Assembly (NCBI GenBank): GCA_026416515.1
Contig: JAOAEZ010000001.1
Location: forward strand, 396,430-460,429
Source of the DNA: Hydrogenophilus sp.
Lineage (GTDB): Bacteria > Pseudomonadota > Gammaproteobacteria > Burkholderiales > Rhodocyclaceae
Direction: 5' to 3'
Length of the DNA stretch: 64,000 nt
In this document: one piece after another, positions 8,139-17,669 of the stretch
Numbering within the stretch: position 1 is the first letter of the stretch
Layout of the letters: every line of letters starts with the position of its first letter
Notes under the pieces: generated by a model
Told to the model about the DNA's origin: nothing
Database searches by the model: none
What the model saw: the letters and a program-made list of their open reading frames with translations, nothing else
Position numbers and translations under genes: made by a program

Positions 8139-9539
8139 ATGGGGGAACGAGGAGTCCAGCGGAGAATGGTACGAGGGGAAACACCCGAGGCAGTGGTGCC
8201 GCTGGCGTTGGAGGATCCGAACGCCGTGGCACAGTTTGTGGCGTGGTTGCGCCACGCCGCGCCTTATATCCATGCGTTTGGAGGAAAGACCTTCGTGGTC
8301 GCTTTCGATGGCGAGGTGGCCGAGGGAGAGCGGATGGAGCGCCTGGCGTACGATTGCAATTTGTTGGCTGCTTTGGGGGTGCGATTGGTGTTGGTGCATG
8401 GCGCACGCCCTCAAATCGACGCAGAGATGAGACGCCGGGGATTGACGCCAGTGTTTCATCGAGGGTTGCGTGTGACCGATGCAGCAGCATTGGAGTGTGT
8501 AAAAGCTGCGCAGATGGTGACGCGGTTGGAGGTGGAGGCGAAATTGTCATTGGGGTTGCCCAATACCCCGATGGCGGGGAGCTTTATGCGCGTGACGGGA
8601 GGGAACTTTTTGGTGGCCCGCCCCCTGGGAGTGATCGACGGGGTCGATTTCCAGTATACAGGGGCAGTGCGGAAGGTGATCGCTGAGGAGATCGTCGCCG
8701 ATCTGGAGCAGGAGAATGTAGTGCTGATTTCGCCGTTGGCGCCTTCGCCGTCGGGAGAGCTCTTTAATCTCAATATGGAGGAGGTGGCCGCAGAGGTGGC
8801 GGTGGCGGTCGAGGCTGAGAAATTGATCTTTCTGTGCGATGCGGTAGGGTTGCCAACGGTCGATGGACGCGGAATCGTTTCAGCAATGACGGTGGCGGAG
8901 GCGGAGCACCGCTTGGCTGCGGAGGGAACGCTTTGGAGCGAGGATCTGCGCGCCTATCTTCCTTACGCAGTCGATGCGGTGAAGCGGGGGGTAAACCGCG
9001 CCCATTTGATCCCCCGCGATTTGGATGGAGCCATTTTACTGGAGTGCTTTACCCACGCTGGGGTGGGGACGATGATTACACGCGATCCGGTCTTCCGCTT
9101 TCGCGAAGCGCGGAGCGAGGATATTGCTGCATTGTTGGCATTGATCGCTCCGTTAGAGGCCGATGGAACGTTGGTACGCCGCAGCCGCGAGTTGCTCGAG
9201 CAGGAGATCGATCGATTCGTGTTGGCAGAACACGACGGCGTGGTGGTGGGTTCCGCTGCCCTCTATCCCTTTGCAGAGGAACAGGCGGGAGAGTTGGCGT
9301 GCTTGGCAGTAGCTCCCGATTTCCGCTGCGCAGGGATCGGCGAGGAGCTGTTGCGACGGATAGAGGCAAGAGCGCGTGCCGCCGGGTTGTCCCGTTTGTA
9401 CGTGCTGACTACCCGCACAGCCCATTGGTTTTTGGAGCGAGGATTTGTCGAGGTGGGGGTCGAGGCGTTGCCGCAACGAAAACAGGCACTTTATAACTAT
9501 CAGCGGCGCAGTAAAGTGTTGGTGAAGATCTTGTCGTGA
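8139..9539 (+). CDS. argA: amino-acid N-acetyltransferase (N-acetylglutamate synthase)
   Basis: First step of arginine synthesis: glutamate plus acetyl-CoA. The architecture is classical ArgA (466 residues), with an N-terminal amino-acid-kinase-like domain ([35 protein letters not shown]) that senses arginine and a C-terminal GNAT domain ([64 protein letters not shown]). Start ATG 8139 has AAGGAG nine bases upstream. The next gene, yggX, follows closely on the same strand. Confidence 0.96.
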   Translation: MGERGVQRRMVRGETPEAVVPLALEDPNAVAQFVAWLRHAAPYIHAFGGKTFVVAFDGEVAEGERMERLAYDCNLLAALGVRLVLVHGARPQIDAEMRRRGLTPVFHRGLRVTDAAALECVKAAQMVTRLEVEAKLSLGLPNTPMAGSFMRVTGGNFLVARPLGVIDGVDFQYTGAVRKVIAEEIVADLEQENVVLISPLAPSPSGELFNLNMEEVAAEVAVAVEAEKLIFLCDAVGLPTVDGRGIVSAMTVAEAEHRLAAEGTLWSEDLRAYLPYAVDAVKRGVNRAHLIPRDLDGAILLECFTHAGVGTMITRDPVFRFREARSEDIAALLALIAPLEADGTLVRRSRELLEQEIDRFVLAEHDGVVVGSAALYPFAEEQAGELACLAVAPDFRCAGIGEELLRRIEARARAAGLSRLYVLTTRTAHWFLERGFVEVGVEALPQRKQALYNYQRRSKVLVKILS

Positions 9540-9562
9540 AGTGGGGAAAAGAGGAGCAGACG

Positions 9563-9886
9563 ATGACGCGAAGGGTGCAGTGTGTGAAGTTGGGCCGCGA
9601 AGCAGAGGGATTGGATCGCCCTCCTTTGCCGGGCGCTTTGGGGCAGCGAATTTTTGAACATGTCTCCAAGGAGGCGTGGCAGGAGTGGCAGCGCTATCAG
9701 ACGAGGTTGATCAATGAGTACCGCCTTAACCTGCTCGATCCAGCGGTGCGGAAGTTTCTGAGCGAGCAGTTGGAGCGCTACTTTTTCGGCGAAGAAACAG
9801 CGAGGGGTTCCGATAAGGGGCCTGCCGAGAAAGAACACCCCCCCTTTTTGGGGAGCGAAAAGGAGGGAGAGGGAAAAGGGTGTTAG
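9563..9886 (+). CDS. yggX: Fe(2+)-trafficking / oxidative-damage protection protein YggX
   Basis: Small protein that limits damage by labile iron and helps protect Fe-S proteins. Seen are [20 protein letters not shown], with the conserved Cys near the N terminus, ISKEAW-type helix [20 protein letters not shown], and [22 protein letters not shown]. The start is ATG 9563 with GAGGAG upstream (9551-9556). The earlier in-frame ATG at 9536 would overlap argA. About 20 charged residues after the YggX core ([20 protein letters not shown]) are an extension lacking in typical 90-residue homologues. The last four bases overlap phoU on the other strand. Confidence 0.92.
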   Translation: MTRRVQCVKLGREAEGLDRPPLPGALGQRIFEHVSKEAWQEWQRYQTRLINEYRLNLLDPAVRKFLSEQLERYFFGEETARGSDKGPAEKEHPPFLGSEKEGEGKGC

Positions 9887-10584
9887 GTCGTGAAGGTAGG
9901 AGTTCCGGGCGAGTTGGGGAAGCGTACGTCGCGCCCTTCGACGGCGTAGATGACATACTCGAGGATATTTTTGGCGTGATCCCCTACCCGTTCGAGCGCT
10001 TTGGCGATGAAGAGAAGTTCGATCGACTGAGAGATGGTCCGGGGATCTTCCATCATATAGGTGATGAGTTCGCGGAGGATCGATTCGAACATCCGGTCGG
10101 TTAGCTGGTCGCGGGTAAGGAGTTCTGCGGCGTCCGTATCATCGAGGCGCGCGTAGCGGTCCAGCGCCGTGTGGAGAAGGTCGGCCGCTGAACGGGTGAT
10201 GAGCTCGAGCTCGATTCCCGGCGCAAAGGTGGGTTGTTTGCCGAGAAGCCGCAGGCCTGCTTTAGCGATCTTTTTGGCTTCGTCGCCGACTCGTTCGAGA
10301 TCGGTGGCGATCTGTTGAGAGGCAAGAACCAACCGCAGGTCGTTGGCGGCAAAGGCGTTGCGCGCGATAATTTGAACCGTTCGTTCGAAGATCAGCCGGT
10401 CTTCGGCGTTGATCTCCTTTTCTTTAGCGCGGACTTCATCGAGAAGCACGCTGTTGCCGGTGCGTACCCCTTCGACAGCGCGGAGTACCTGCTCTTCGAC
10501 GTTTCGCCCCATGGTGAGAACCATGGTACGTACTTCATTGATCTCTTTGTCGATGATGGAAAGCGTGTGAGGTTTGAGTTCCAT
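9883..10584 (-). CDS. phoU: phosphate signalling complex protein PhoU
   Basis: Two-repeat helical-bundle protein that couples the PstSCAB phosphate transporter to the PhoR/PhoB system and also curbs phosphate uptake. Both repeats show the metal-binding E/DxxxD pattern: [19 protein letters not shown] in the first half and [20 protein letters not shown] in the second. The start chosen is ATG 10584 (MELKPHTLS). An upstream TTG in the same frame adds 11 unlikely residues. Neither pst nor phoBR genes are in the window, so here PhoU stands alone next to rpiA. Confidence 0.94.
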   Translation of the reverse strand: MELKPHTLSIIDKEINEVRTMVLTMGRNVEEQVLRAVEGVRTGNSVLLDEVRAKEKEINAEDRLIFERTVQIIARNAFAANDLRLVLASQQIATDLERVGDEAKKIAKAGLRLLGKQPTFAPGIELELITRSAADLLHTALDRYARLDDTDAAELLTRDQLTDRMFESILRELITYMMEDPRTISQSIELLFIAKALERVGDHAKNILEYVIYAVEGRDVRFPNSPGTPTFTT

Positions 10585-10696
10585 TGCAACGATTCCATTG
10601 TGAGTCACGATGGGCAAACAAAGAGCATAACATAGATTTATGACAGTTGTGTGACAACGCGATTACGAGGGCGAGCCACTGGGTAAGGGGTTGAGC

Positions 10697-11377
10697 TCAG
10701 CGAGAGGGGAGGGGGCGTTCGTAGCGTTCGATTCCCTGAGGAGTGGCGAGAAGCAGGAGATGGGCCGCTTGCTGGGCGAAGATCCCATTGGTCACCACGC
10801 CGGGGATGTTATTGAGACGCTGCTCCCAGGAGAGGGGATCGTCGAGGGTAAGTCCGGCGACGTCGAGAATATGGTTGCCGTTGTCGGTGATGAACCCTTC
10901 TCGCCACTTGGGTTGCCCACCCAGCCGACGTAGTTCGCGCGCTACATAGGTACGCGCCATTGGAATCACCTCGATAGGGAGCGGAAAACGGCCGAGACGT
11001 TCCACCCGCTTGGTAAAGTCGCAAATGCAGAGGAAGCGACGGCTGATCGCAGCGACGATCTTTTCGCGGGTAAGCGCACCTCCCCCCCCTTTGATCATGC
11101 AGAGGTTGGAGTCGATCTCATCGGCACCATCGATGTAGAGTTCGAGCGCTTCTACCTCATTGGCGTCGAGGAGGGGAACGCCGATGGCAGTGAGCCGTTC
11201 GCTGGTAGCGCGGGAGCTGGAAACAGCACCCGCGAGCTTCTTGCTTTTGCCGCTGGCAGCGAGGGCGTCGATAAAGGCGTTGACGGTGCTGCCTGTGCCG
11301 ACGCCGATGAGGGCGCCGTCGGGAATTTCGCTGAGGGCGGCTTGCGCCACAATCCGTTTGAGGGCATTTTGGTCCAT
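10697..11377 (-). CDS. rpiA: ribose-5-phosphate isomerase A
   Basis: Interconverts ribose 5-phosphate and ribulose 5-phosphate in the pentose phosphate pathway or Calvin cycle. Conserved blocks are IGVGTGSTVNAFIDALA, VSSSRATSERL, LYIDGADEIDSNLCMIKGGGGALTREKIVA (substrate loop and catalytic Asp/Glu) and FPLPIEVIPMARTYV. 226 residues, normal length. The ATG is preceded on its strand by CAGGAGAC. phoU lies downstream on the same strand, about 110 bases away. Confidence 0.95.
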   Translation of the reverse strand: MDQNALKRIVAQAALSEIPDGALIGVGTGSTVNAFIDALAASGKSKKLAGAVSSSRATSERLTAIGVPLLDANEVEALELYIDGADEIDSNLCMIKGGGGALTREKIVAAISRRFLCICDFTKRVERLGRFPLPIEVIPMARTYVARELRRLGGQPKWREGFITDNGNHILDVAGLTLDDPLSWEQRLNNIPGVVTNGIFAQQAAHLLLLATPQGIERYERPLPSR

Positions 11378-11536
11378 CAGTAGTCTCCTGAGAGAAGTGA
11401 GTCCATTCGATTGTCGCCGCGTTGTGGAGAGGCGTCAAGGAGGCGGCAAAGTGAAAAGGGAAGGGAGTGAGGATAAAGGGCACGATCGCGATAAAGAGGA
11501 AGGGGGATAGGGCCAGAAAGGGCAATGGTTTTGCCC

Positions 11537-12778
11537 CTAGAGGAGCCCATCGAGGGGAAGAAAGGGGAATCGGTCGCCGGCGGCGAGGATGGTGGCGTCG
11601 GGGGGGATAAGAAGAAATCCATCGGCGCGAGAGAGGCTCGAGAGAACCCCTGAACCTTGAGTGGGGAGAGGGTAGGCGGCCCCTTCGGGATCGTTTGGGT
11701 CGAGGGTAACGCGAAGATATTCGAGGCGCCCCGGTTTGCGACGGAGCGGCTGCGCTAGCCGCACGAGATAGGTGCGGGGTGGAGTAAGAGGAGTTTCTCC
11801 TTGGAGCTTCCGGATCGCGTCGCGCACGAGGGCGATAAAGGAAACGACCACCGCGACGGGGTTGCCCGGCAGCCCGAAAAACCAGGCGTTTCCCATCCGC
11901 CCGAAGGCAAAGGGACGACCCGGTTTGATGGCGAGATGCCAAAAGTAAAACGCGGGCAGAGAGGCAAGCGCCGTGCGGGTAGTGTCGGCGTCGCCGACCG
12001 AAACACCGCCCGAGGTGAGAATAGCGTCTACATGGGGGGCTACTTGGTTAAGATGGGCAAGAAGATAGGTTGGATCGTCGCCGACGGCGCCCAGGTCAAG
12101 GACGGTGCAGCCAAGATGGGTGAGAAGCGCCGTCAGGACGGCACGATTGCTGTCGTAGATCTGCCCTTCTCGCCGAGGTTTACCGGGAGCGATTACTTCA
12201 TCGCCTGTGGAGAGAAGGGCGACCCGTAGAGGGCGGTAAGCGGTCAAAAAGGGGTAGCCAAGCGAGGAGGCCAGACCGAGGTCGGCAGCGGTGAGTCGCC
12301 TTCCCGCCGGGAGAACCAAGCTACCTGCTTTTAAATCTTCGCCGGCGGGGCGAATATTCTGCCCAGCGGTTTGCCCAGGCGGAATGGTGACATAGCTGCC
12401 CTCCGCGTGGCAGAGTTCTTGGGCTACGACAGTGTCCGCCCCTTCCGGAATCGGTGCACCGGTCATGATGCGCAGGACCGCTCGGGGGGGAAGGGGCGTG
12501 GGGTGAGGGTGACCGGCGTAGATAGTGCCGAAGAGGGGGAGCGTAGTGGGCGCAGTGGGGTCGAGATCGGTAGCGCGCAGCGCATAGCCGTCCATCGCCG
12601 CGTTGGTGTGGGCGGGAACGTCAAAGGGGGCGGTGAGGGGTTCAGCGAGGACGCGACCGCGAGCGGCAGCTAGAGGAACCGCCTCGACGGCAGAGATCGG
12701 TTCGATGAGGGAGAGGATAAAGTCGCGGACCTCCGCAACTGCCGCTTCTGGAACCGTCACCCCGTTTAGCGGACCCAT
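11537..12778 (-). CDS. moeA: molybdopterin molybdenumtransferase MoeA
   Basis: Inserts molybdate into adenylylated molybdopterin to make the mature cofactor. Family blocks are ARGRVLAEPLTAPFDVPAHTNAAMDGYAL, IMTGAPIPEGADTVV, ISTGDE-type LLSTGDEVIAPGKPRREGQIYDSN, LTSGGVSVGDADTTR, and PGRPFAFGRM followed by FGLPGNPVAVVVSF. Full length at 413 residues. No other Mo-cofactor genes are adjacent. The 160-base gap before rpiA holds a purine-rich (+ strand) run and nothing else I can name. Confidence 0.95.
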   Translation of the reverse strand: MGPLNGVTVPEAAVAEVRDFILSLIEPISAVEAVPLAAARGRVLAEPLTAPFDVPAHTNAAMDGYALRATDLDPTAPTTLPLFGTIYAGHPHPTPLPPRAVLRIMTGAPIPEGADTVVAQELCHAEGSYVTIPPGQTAGQNIRPAGEDLKAGSLVLPAGRRLTAADLGLASSLGYPFLTAYRPLRVALLSTGDEVIAPGKPRREGQIYDSNRAVLTALLTHLGCTVLDLGAVGDDPTYLLAHLNQVAPHVDAILTSGGVSVGDADTTRTALASLPAFYFWHLAIKPGRPFAFGRMGNAWFFGLPGNPVAVVVSFIALVRDAIRKLQGETPLTPPRTYLVRLAQPLRRKPGRLEYLRVTLDPNDPEGAAYPLPTQGSGVLSSLSRADGFLLIPPDATILAAGDRFPFLPLDGLL

Positions 12779-12828
12779 CGGGTGATCGCACCCTCCGTTG
12801 CGCGCCGTCGTGGCGTCGGCAGTTTCGG

Positions 12829-13452
12829 TTATCGGAGCGCGGCGATGTAGTGAGCTACCGCCGCCATTTCGCTGTCGGTGAGGGAATTGACGCTCATGCG
12901 CATCATCGCTTCCGGGTCGTTGGCCCGTTGCCCTTCGCGGAAGGCTTTGAGCTGCGCGACCGTGTATTCAGGATGTTGCCCTTTTAGAGCAGGGTATTGG
13001 ACCGGGATACCGCTACCGGTCGGGCCATGACAGGCAGCGCAGGCGGGAACCCCTTTCCGGGCAATCCCGGCACGCCAAATCTTTTGCCCGAGTTCTAGGG
13101 CTTGCGGGTCTTTGGGGCTGTTTTCAGCCCGCTTTTGCTGGGCATAGTATTCGGCAAGGGCGCGCATCTCCTCTTTCGTGAGATCCGCGACCATACCTAA
13201 CATGATCGGGTTTTCGCGCTTAGGAGGTGCCCCTTCCCAACTTTTGAAGTCGAGGAGCTGTTTATAAAGATAGGCGGCGTGCTGACCGGCGAGAATGGGG
13301 TACTCCGCGATGGGACTGTTGCCGTCCGGTCCATGGCAGGCAGCGCAGACGGTGGTGACGAGCTCTTGAATGCGGGCGGGGTCCACCGCATGGGCGAAAG
13401 GGGTAACCGCCGCGACCGCGAGCGTCCAGAGAGTCTTGAGCGTGGTTTTCAT
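12829..13452 (-). CDS. di-heme cytochrome c4
   Basis: Periplasmic electron carrier feeding terminal oxidases. The signal peptide covers about residues 1-22 (TTLKTLWTLAVAAVTPFAHA). Two c-type heme sites, CAACHGPDGNS and CAACHGPTGSG, lie in two homologous halves. The distal methionines are likely those in NPIMLGMVADL and EAMMRMSVNSL. 207 residues is standard for cytochrome c4. The ATG lies at 13452 and a candidate promoter lies just upstream. Divergent from the PAS/chemoreceptor cluster, across about 250 bases. Confidence 0.94.
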   Translation of the reverse strand: MKTTLKTLWTLAVAAVTPFAHAVDPARIQELVTTVCAACHGPDGNSPIAEYPILAGQHAAYLYKQLLDFKSWEGAPPKRENPIMLGMVADLTKEEMRALAEYYAQQKRAENSPKDPQALELGQKIWRAGIARKGVPACAACHGPTGSGIPVQYPALKGQHPEYTVAQLKAFREGQRANDPEAMMRMSVNSLTDSEMAAVAHYIAALR

Positions 13453-13485
13453 GGTGTGCCCTCTGCAAGAGTGTGGGAAGACACT

Positions 13486-13491
13486 ATTCTA
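13486..13491 (-). promoter_or_regulatory. possible -10 element for cytochrome c4
   Basis: On the minus strand this reads TAGAAT, 34 bases before the start codon. No strong -35 hexamer is seen 17 bases further upstream. The rest of the 13453-13702 gap is AT-richer than its surroundings and probably holds promoters for both directions. Confidence 0.35.
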
Positions 13492-13702
13492 TCGAAAAAA
13501 GTGGTAAAGGAAAGCTCTCGCGTCTTTGGCGAGGGTTCGCGCTCGGGCTGCAGTGCGGAAGAGAACGTTGTGGGATGGGGGCGGGGTCGATGGAGTTTTG
13601 GGGAGGTCGAAGGGGAGAGCCTATTGTTGTTAAGACATAAGATTGTCATTTTCAGAGAATAGAATGAATCATACCGGTACCGACGAGTCAGGGAGGGACG
13701 GT

Positions 13703-14257
13703 ATGAAAGAGAGAGCAGTGACGCCAACCGAGCGGGAATTTAGCTTACGCGAACATGCGCTTCTTGTTTCCCGCAGCGATCCCAACGGTTTTATCACCTA
13801 CGCGAACCGCGACCTCTTGGAAGCGTCGGGTTACGACGACCTTCATGGGTTGCTGAATCGCCCTCACCGCGTCCTTCGCCATCCTTGGATGCCGCGGGGG
13901 ATCTACCACTTGATGTGGAAAAAACTGAAAGCGGGAAAGGAGTTTTTTGGGTTTTTTAAGAACATCCGAAGAGACGGCGATCATTACTGGGTGTTTGTCC
14001 ATGTGCTGCCCGAGGCGCACCAAGGAAAGAACGTGGGGTTTATCGCTTCCCGTCGGCCAGCGCCTTTCGCCGCAGTCCAGAAGATGGAGCGGGTTTACGA
14101 ACGAATGAATGAGGTGGAACGGCTGCTCACGACGTACGACCCGCTGAAACAATGCACCGCATCGGTGGAGGAGCTGCGCGCGATGGTGCGAAGGTTTGGT
14201 TACGAGAAGTATTCCCATTTTGTGCGCGACCTCTACGAAGAGGGGGGCGGACGGTAG
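13703..14257 (+). CDS. stand-alone Aer-type PAS domain protein
   Basis: 184 residues consisting of a single PAS domain (about residues 15-115) and a helical tail ([21 protein letters not shown] onward). No output domain is present. The PAS core closely parallels that of the Aer receptor encoded at 39430: [16 protein letters not shown] versus [26 protein letters not shown] versus [10 protein letters not shown], and RRDGDHYWV versus RKDGDHYWV. Such PAS domains bind FAD or heme and report redox state. The start is ATG 13703 with GGGAGGG at 13691-13697; an in-frame ATG at 13643 lacks this. A PAS-less chemoreceptor follows 17 bases later, so it is probably its sensing partner (inference). Confidence 0.8.
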   Translation: MKERAVTPTEREFSLREHALLVSRSDPNGFITYANRDLLEASGYDDLHGLLNRPHRVLRHPWMPRGIYHLMWKKLKAGKEFFGFFKNIRRDGDHYWVFVHVLPEAHQGKNVGFIASRRPAPFAAVQKMERVYERMNEVERLLTTYDPLKQCTASVEELRAMVRRFGYEKYSHFVRDLYEEGGGR

Positions 14258-14274
14258 AAAGAGGAGGGACTCAG

Positions 14275-15729
14275 ATGAACGCTAGAATCGGAGCATGGAG
14301 CCCTTGGCTGTTGGCAGGGGGAGTGATCGTTTCGGGGCTGGCGGGTCTGATCCCCGCCGCTGCCTCCCACGCGATTTTGCTAGGGGGACTGGGAGTGGCC
14401 GCATGGCAGCGGTGGCGTCGGACGCGAGGGAGAGGGGGAGAGTTCGAGTGGATCGAGACAGCGATCAGCGAGGCCGCCGCAGGTAATCTGCAGATCCGAG
14501 CCACCTCTGCCGATCGGCGTTTGCCGGCAGGGCTAATCGAGAAGATCAATAGAGCGCTGGATGTGGTAGAGCTCTTCATGCACGAGGTGCGCGAGTGCTT
14601 CGAGGCGGCGGCACGCCAAGATTTTCAGCGCTTGGCGTTGGCGCGCGATTTCCCGGGAGCCTTCGGCGAGACGCTGGAGCGGATCAACGTGGCGATGCGG
14701 GCGTTAGCCGAGCATGAGACGTTGAAGGGGCGGGTAGAACTGTTGGGGGAGCTGATGGGAAGGGTCGCCGTGCAGTATGAACATAACTTGGGTCAGTACC
14801 GAAGCGACCTGAAGGAGATTGAACAGACCCTTTCGCTCCTTGCTGAGGAGATCGAGCGAACCCGCGTACTTAGCGCAGAGCGCGCTGCAGAGGCGGATAA
14901 ATTGACGAGCCAGATCGCGGCACTCGGTCGGCGGGTCGAAGTGCAAGCCCAACAGGCAGAGCAGCTCCAGGAGGTGAGTCGGTCGATTCAGCGGACAGTC
15001 GCTTTGATTACCGAGATCACCGACCAGACCAACTTATTGGCCCTCAACGCCGCGATCGAGGCAGCCCGCGCGGGGAGCTTCGGCCGAGGATTTGGCGTGG
15101 TCGCCGATGAGGTGCGAAAATTGGCCGACCGCACCCGCTTAGCGGCAGAGGAGATCCACCGCTTCGTGACCCTTTTCGATCAGACGGTGGCGCCGATCGG
15201 CGCGGAGATGCGCGCGTTGCACGCCGCTTTCTCTGAGGCGGGAAAGGAGACCGAATCGTTTGCGTTTGAGTTTTCACAGGTTGCCGATAGCGCGACGCAG
15301 AATAAATTTACATTGAATAAGATGATCGACCTGTCGCGAGTGGCCAGCGTGGCGATCGATCATCTGCTGGTGGTGAATCAACTCTATGTAACGATGAGTA
15401 CCACAACAACAGTGCGCCGCGAAGAGTTGGAGCAGGCAAAACGGAGCGATCTCTGCGCGTTGGGCCAGTGGTACGGCTCGGCTGAGGCGCAGAGCACGTT
15501 CGGCGATACCGCGGCGTTCCGCGATCTGGGAGAGCACCACCGGGCGTTTCATGAAGCGATGCATGCGGTTTTGGCGATCGTTGCCGATCAGCCAGAGGGA
15601 AGAGGAATGGCGCCAGCAGTGCGGGAGGAGTTTTTCGCAGCGGTGGATCGCTGCCGACGGGCGAGCGAGCTGCTGTTGCGCGATTTGCACGCGATGGTGG
15701 AACAGAAGTACGAGGTTCAGCTCTTTTGA
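14275..15729 (+). CDS. methyl-accepting chemotaxis protein with C-terminal CZB domain
   Basis: 484 residues. The N terminus is two closely spaced membrane helices (about 8-45) with almost no periplasmic domain, like the Aer anchor. Then comes a HAMP-like/helical region, the highly conserved signalling tip ([20 protein letters not shown], then [14 protein letters not shown]), and a C-terminal CZB zinc-binding domain with the His-Cys-His-His set in [24 protein letters not shown] and [13 protein letters not shown]. The start is ATG 14275 behind GAGGAGG; the longer frame from 14152 would overlap the PAS gene. It senses through the CZB domain and perhaps through the neighbouring PAS protein (inference). 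Confidence 0.88.
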   Translation: MNARIGAWSPWLLAGGVIVSGLAGLIPAAASHAILLGGLGVAAWQRWRRTRGRGGEFEWIETAISEAAAGNLQIRATSADRRLPAGLIEKINRALDVVELFMHEVRECFEAAARQDFQRLALARDFPGAFGETLERINVAMRALAEHETLKGRVELLGELMGRVAVQYEHNLGQYRSDLKEIEQTLSLLAEEIERTRVLSAERAAEADKLTSQIAALGRRVEVQAQQAEQLQEVSRSIQRTVALITEITDQTNLLALNAAIEAARAGSFGRGFGVVADEVRKLADRTRLAAEEIHRFVTLFDQTVAPIGAEMRALHAAFSEAGKETESFAFEFSQVADSATQNKFTLNKMIDLSRVASVAIDHLLVVNQLYVTMSTTTTVRREELEQAKRSDLCALGQWYGSAEAQSTFGDTAAFRDLGEHHRAFHEAMHAVLAIVADQPEGRGMAPAVREEFFAAVDRCRRASELLLRDLHAMVEQKYEVQLF

Positions 15730-15741
15730 GGAGCGCGAGAG

Positions 15742-17562
15742 ATGGAAGCGGAGGAGGTGGCCGCTGTTGCCGCACGGGTGGCGTTCGAGGTGGAGGGGTT
15801 GCTGAAGAAGGTACGGCAGGAGGAGACGAGGAGGGAGAGGACGTTCGAGTCCGAGTACGGGGCGGAGGGAGAACGGGCGCGAAATTTGATCCGCTATCGC
15901 CTCGTCCGACAGAATCTTTCGCCGCAGCTGCTGGCCGATTTAACGCTCTTGGGCTGGCGGTGGTGGTTGGAGAGAGAAGCCGCAGCAGCGGTGGCAGTGT
16001 TGGAGCAGATCGGCAGGTTGGCGCGCTTACTGGCGTCCGCGGTAGGAGAAGGGCAGGCGGAGGGGGTGGGATGGCCTCCTTTGCCGTCGCCAGAGGAGCG
16101 GCGGAGCGAACGCGCGCGAGCGCTTTTGGGTAAAGCGCCTCTTTCATTTTGGGTGGTGGTGACTGCCGCTAAAGAGTGGCAACGGGTCGGTTGGCATCTG
16201 GCAGGGGCGGGAGCCGATGGGTATATCGTTCAGTATCGAGAGGGGTCGACGGAACGGTTCCGGGAGCGGCTCTCTTTTCTCCGCTCGCTGCCGACCCCGA
16301 GCGGGGAGCGACCGCGGTTGTTTGTGACTTTGGAGGGGGGAGTGCTGCGGGTGGGAGAGCTGCGCCCCGGGCCGCCGAAATTGCGGTTGAAGCCAGTGGT
16401 GGCGACAAATGGCGAGGTGCTGCAACCGGCGCGTTTGAGAATTTTGCCGCTAAGCGCCGCAGGGGATGTGGAGGAGAAGGAGGTCCCTACCGTCTTCGTC
16501 TTAGATGAGGTCTTCGTTGAGCTGCGGGCCGGAGCAGAGTTGAGATTCGAGGATGACTGCGGAAAGAGACGGACGCTATCGGTGGTGCGGTGCAACGAGG
16601 AGGAGGCGTTGGCGGTGAGCGAGGCGACCTGTGTGCTGACCGACCAGGTGAAGGTGCGGTTGGAGCCAGAGGGTAAAAAACGCCCCCTCTTTTTTCAGTT
16701 CTTGGGAATGGAGTCGAAGAAGCCTAAGTTGGTGGTTCACCGCGGAGACCATCTGATATTGACGAAGGAGGATCTGGTCCTCGGCGGGGAGGTGACCGCA
16801 GAGGTTTCGGGACCGTTGGAGCATGCGCCTGCTTTTTTTCGCGTTCCAGTTAATTTTCCAGAGGCATTGGAATTTTTGGAGGTAGGGCAGCAGCTGTGGT
16901 TGGGCGATGGGCGTATCGGAGGTAGGGTAATCCGCTCCTCGGAACGCGAGGTGGAGATTTTGGTCGACGTGGCCCCGCGCCAGGGGGGGAAGATCTTCAG
17001 CGGTATCGAGGTGGTGGTGACGGGGGGAGAGTGGACATTTCCTCCCCTTTCAGAGTTCGACCGGGCTCTGTTGCCCTATTTGGTGAAAGAGGGTGACGGG
17101 GTGGTCTTGCCGTTGGTGACGAGCGCCTTGGAGTTGGCAAAAATGGTGGAGGCGATCCGCGAAGTAGAGCAAAGCACGGGCATTTCAAACTCTTGCCCGT
17201 TGCTGCTGCGAGTTGACCGCGCGGTGTCGGTAGAGGTTTTCGAGTCGTTGCTGTTGGAGGGAATTCGTTACGGGAACTTCGGCGTTTGGGTGATCCAACA
17301 TGAGCTCGATCTGAACGCCATTTCGATGGGCCGACGGTACGCCGAACTGGCCCGTTGCTGCCAGGCAGCGGGGGTGCCGACGGTGTGGTCCTTTTCTTCG
17401 TTGAGCCGTGCGGCGACTAAAGGGGTAGCATTTGAGGGAGAGTTGGAGGGGTTTTGGCAGGAGCGGGACGCGGCAGGGATCGTCCTTCCCGCCGGGCCGT
17501 TCGTCGGCCAGACCATCAGTGCTTTACAAGGGTCGCGTCAAAAATCAATTTTTTCGCTTTAG
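15742..17562 (+). CDS. pyruvate-kinase-like protein, probably inactive
   Basis: 606 residues. The N-terminal 120 residues match the helical domain of long-form pyruvate kinases (GERARNLIRYRLVRQNLSP). Residues 130-600 follow the kinase fold: FWVVVTAAKEW, PRLFVTLEGG, RGDHLILTKED, LWLGDGRIGG, GVPTVWSFSSLSRAATKGV and a final LPAGPFVGQTISALQ. However, the catalytic sites have changed. The usual Lys-Ile-Glu metal site reads LLLRVDR (487-493), and the ARGDL motif reads VIQHELDL (517-524). The segment corresponding to MDLAGPKLRTG reads VTLEGGVLRVG. It starts 12 bases after the chemoreceptor stop, so it is likely cotranscribed. The role is unknown. Confidence 0.7.
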   Translation: MEAEEVAAVAARVAFEVEGLLKKVRQEETRRERTFESEYGAEGERARNLIRYRLVRQNLSPQLLADLTLLGWRWWLEREAAAAVAVLEQIGRLARLLASAVGEGQAEGVGWPPLPSPEERRSERARALLGKAPLSFWVVVTAAKEWQRVGWHLAGAGADGYIVQYREGSTERFRERLSFLRSLPTPSGERPRLFVTLEGGVLRVGELRPGPPKLRLKPVVATNGEVLQPARLRILPLSAAGDVEEKEVPTVFVLDEVFVELRAGAELRFEDDCGKRRTLSVVRCNEEEALAVSEATCVLTDQVKVRLEPEGKKRPLFFQFLGMESKKPKLVVHRGDHLILTKEDLVLGGEVTAEVSGPLEHAPAFFRVPVNFPEALEFLEVGQQLWLGDGRIGGRVIRSSEREVEILVDVAPRQGGKIFSGIEVVVTGGEWTFPPLSEFDRALLPYLVKEGDGVVLPLVTSALELAKMVEAIREVEQSTGISNSCPLLLRVDRAVSVEVFESLLLEGIRYGNFGVWVIQHELDLNAISMGRRYAELARCCQAAGVPTVWSFSSLSRAATKGVAFEGELEGFWQERDAAGIVLPAGPFVGQTISALQGSRQKSIFSL

Positions 17563-17669
17563 AAACAATTATCTGTGTTAAAGAGAGCCGGGGCGCACGT
17601 GATGTTCTTTCTCGTGGTACGATCGATCGAGGAAGGAGTCGTTGAGTTGCGTCGGCGAGGAACCGCACG

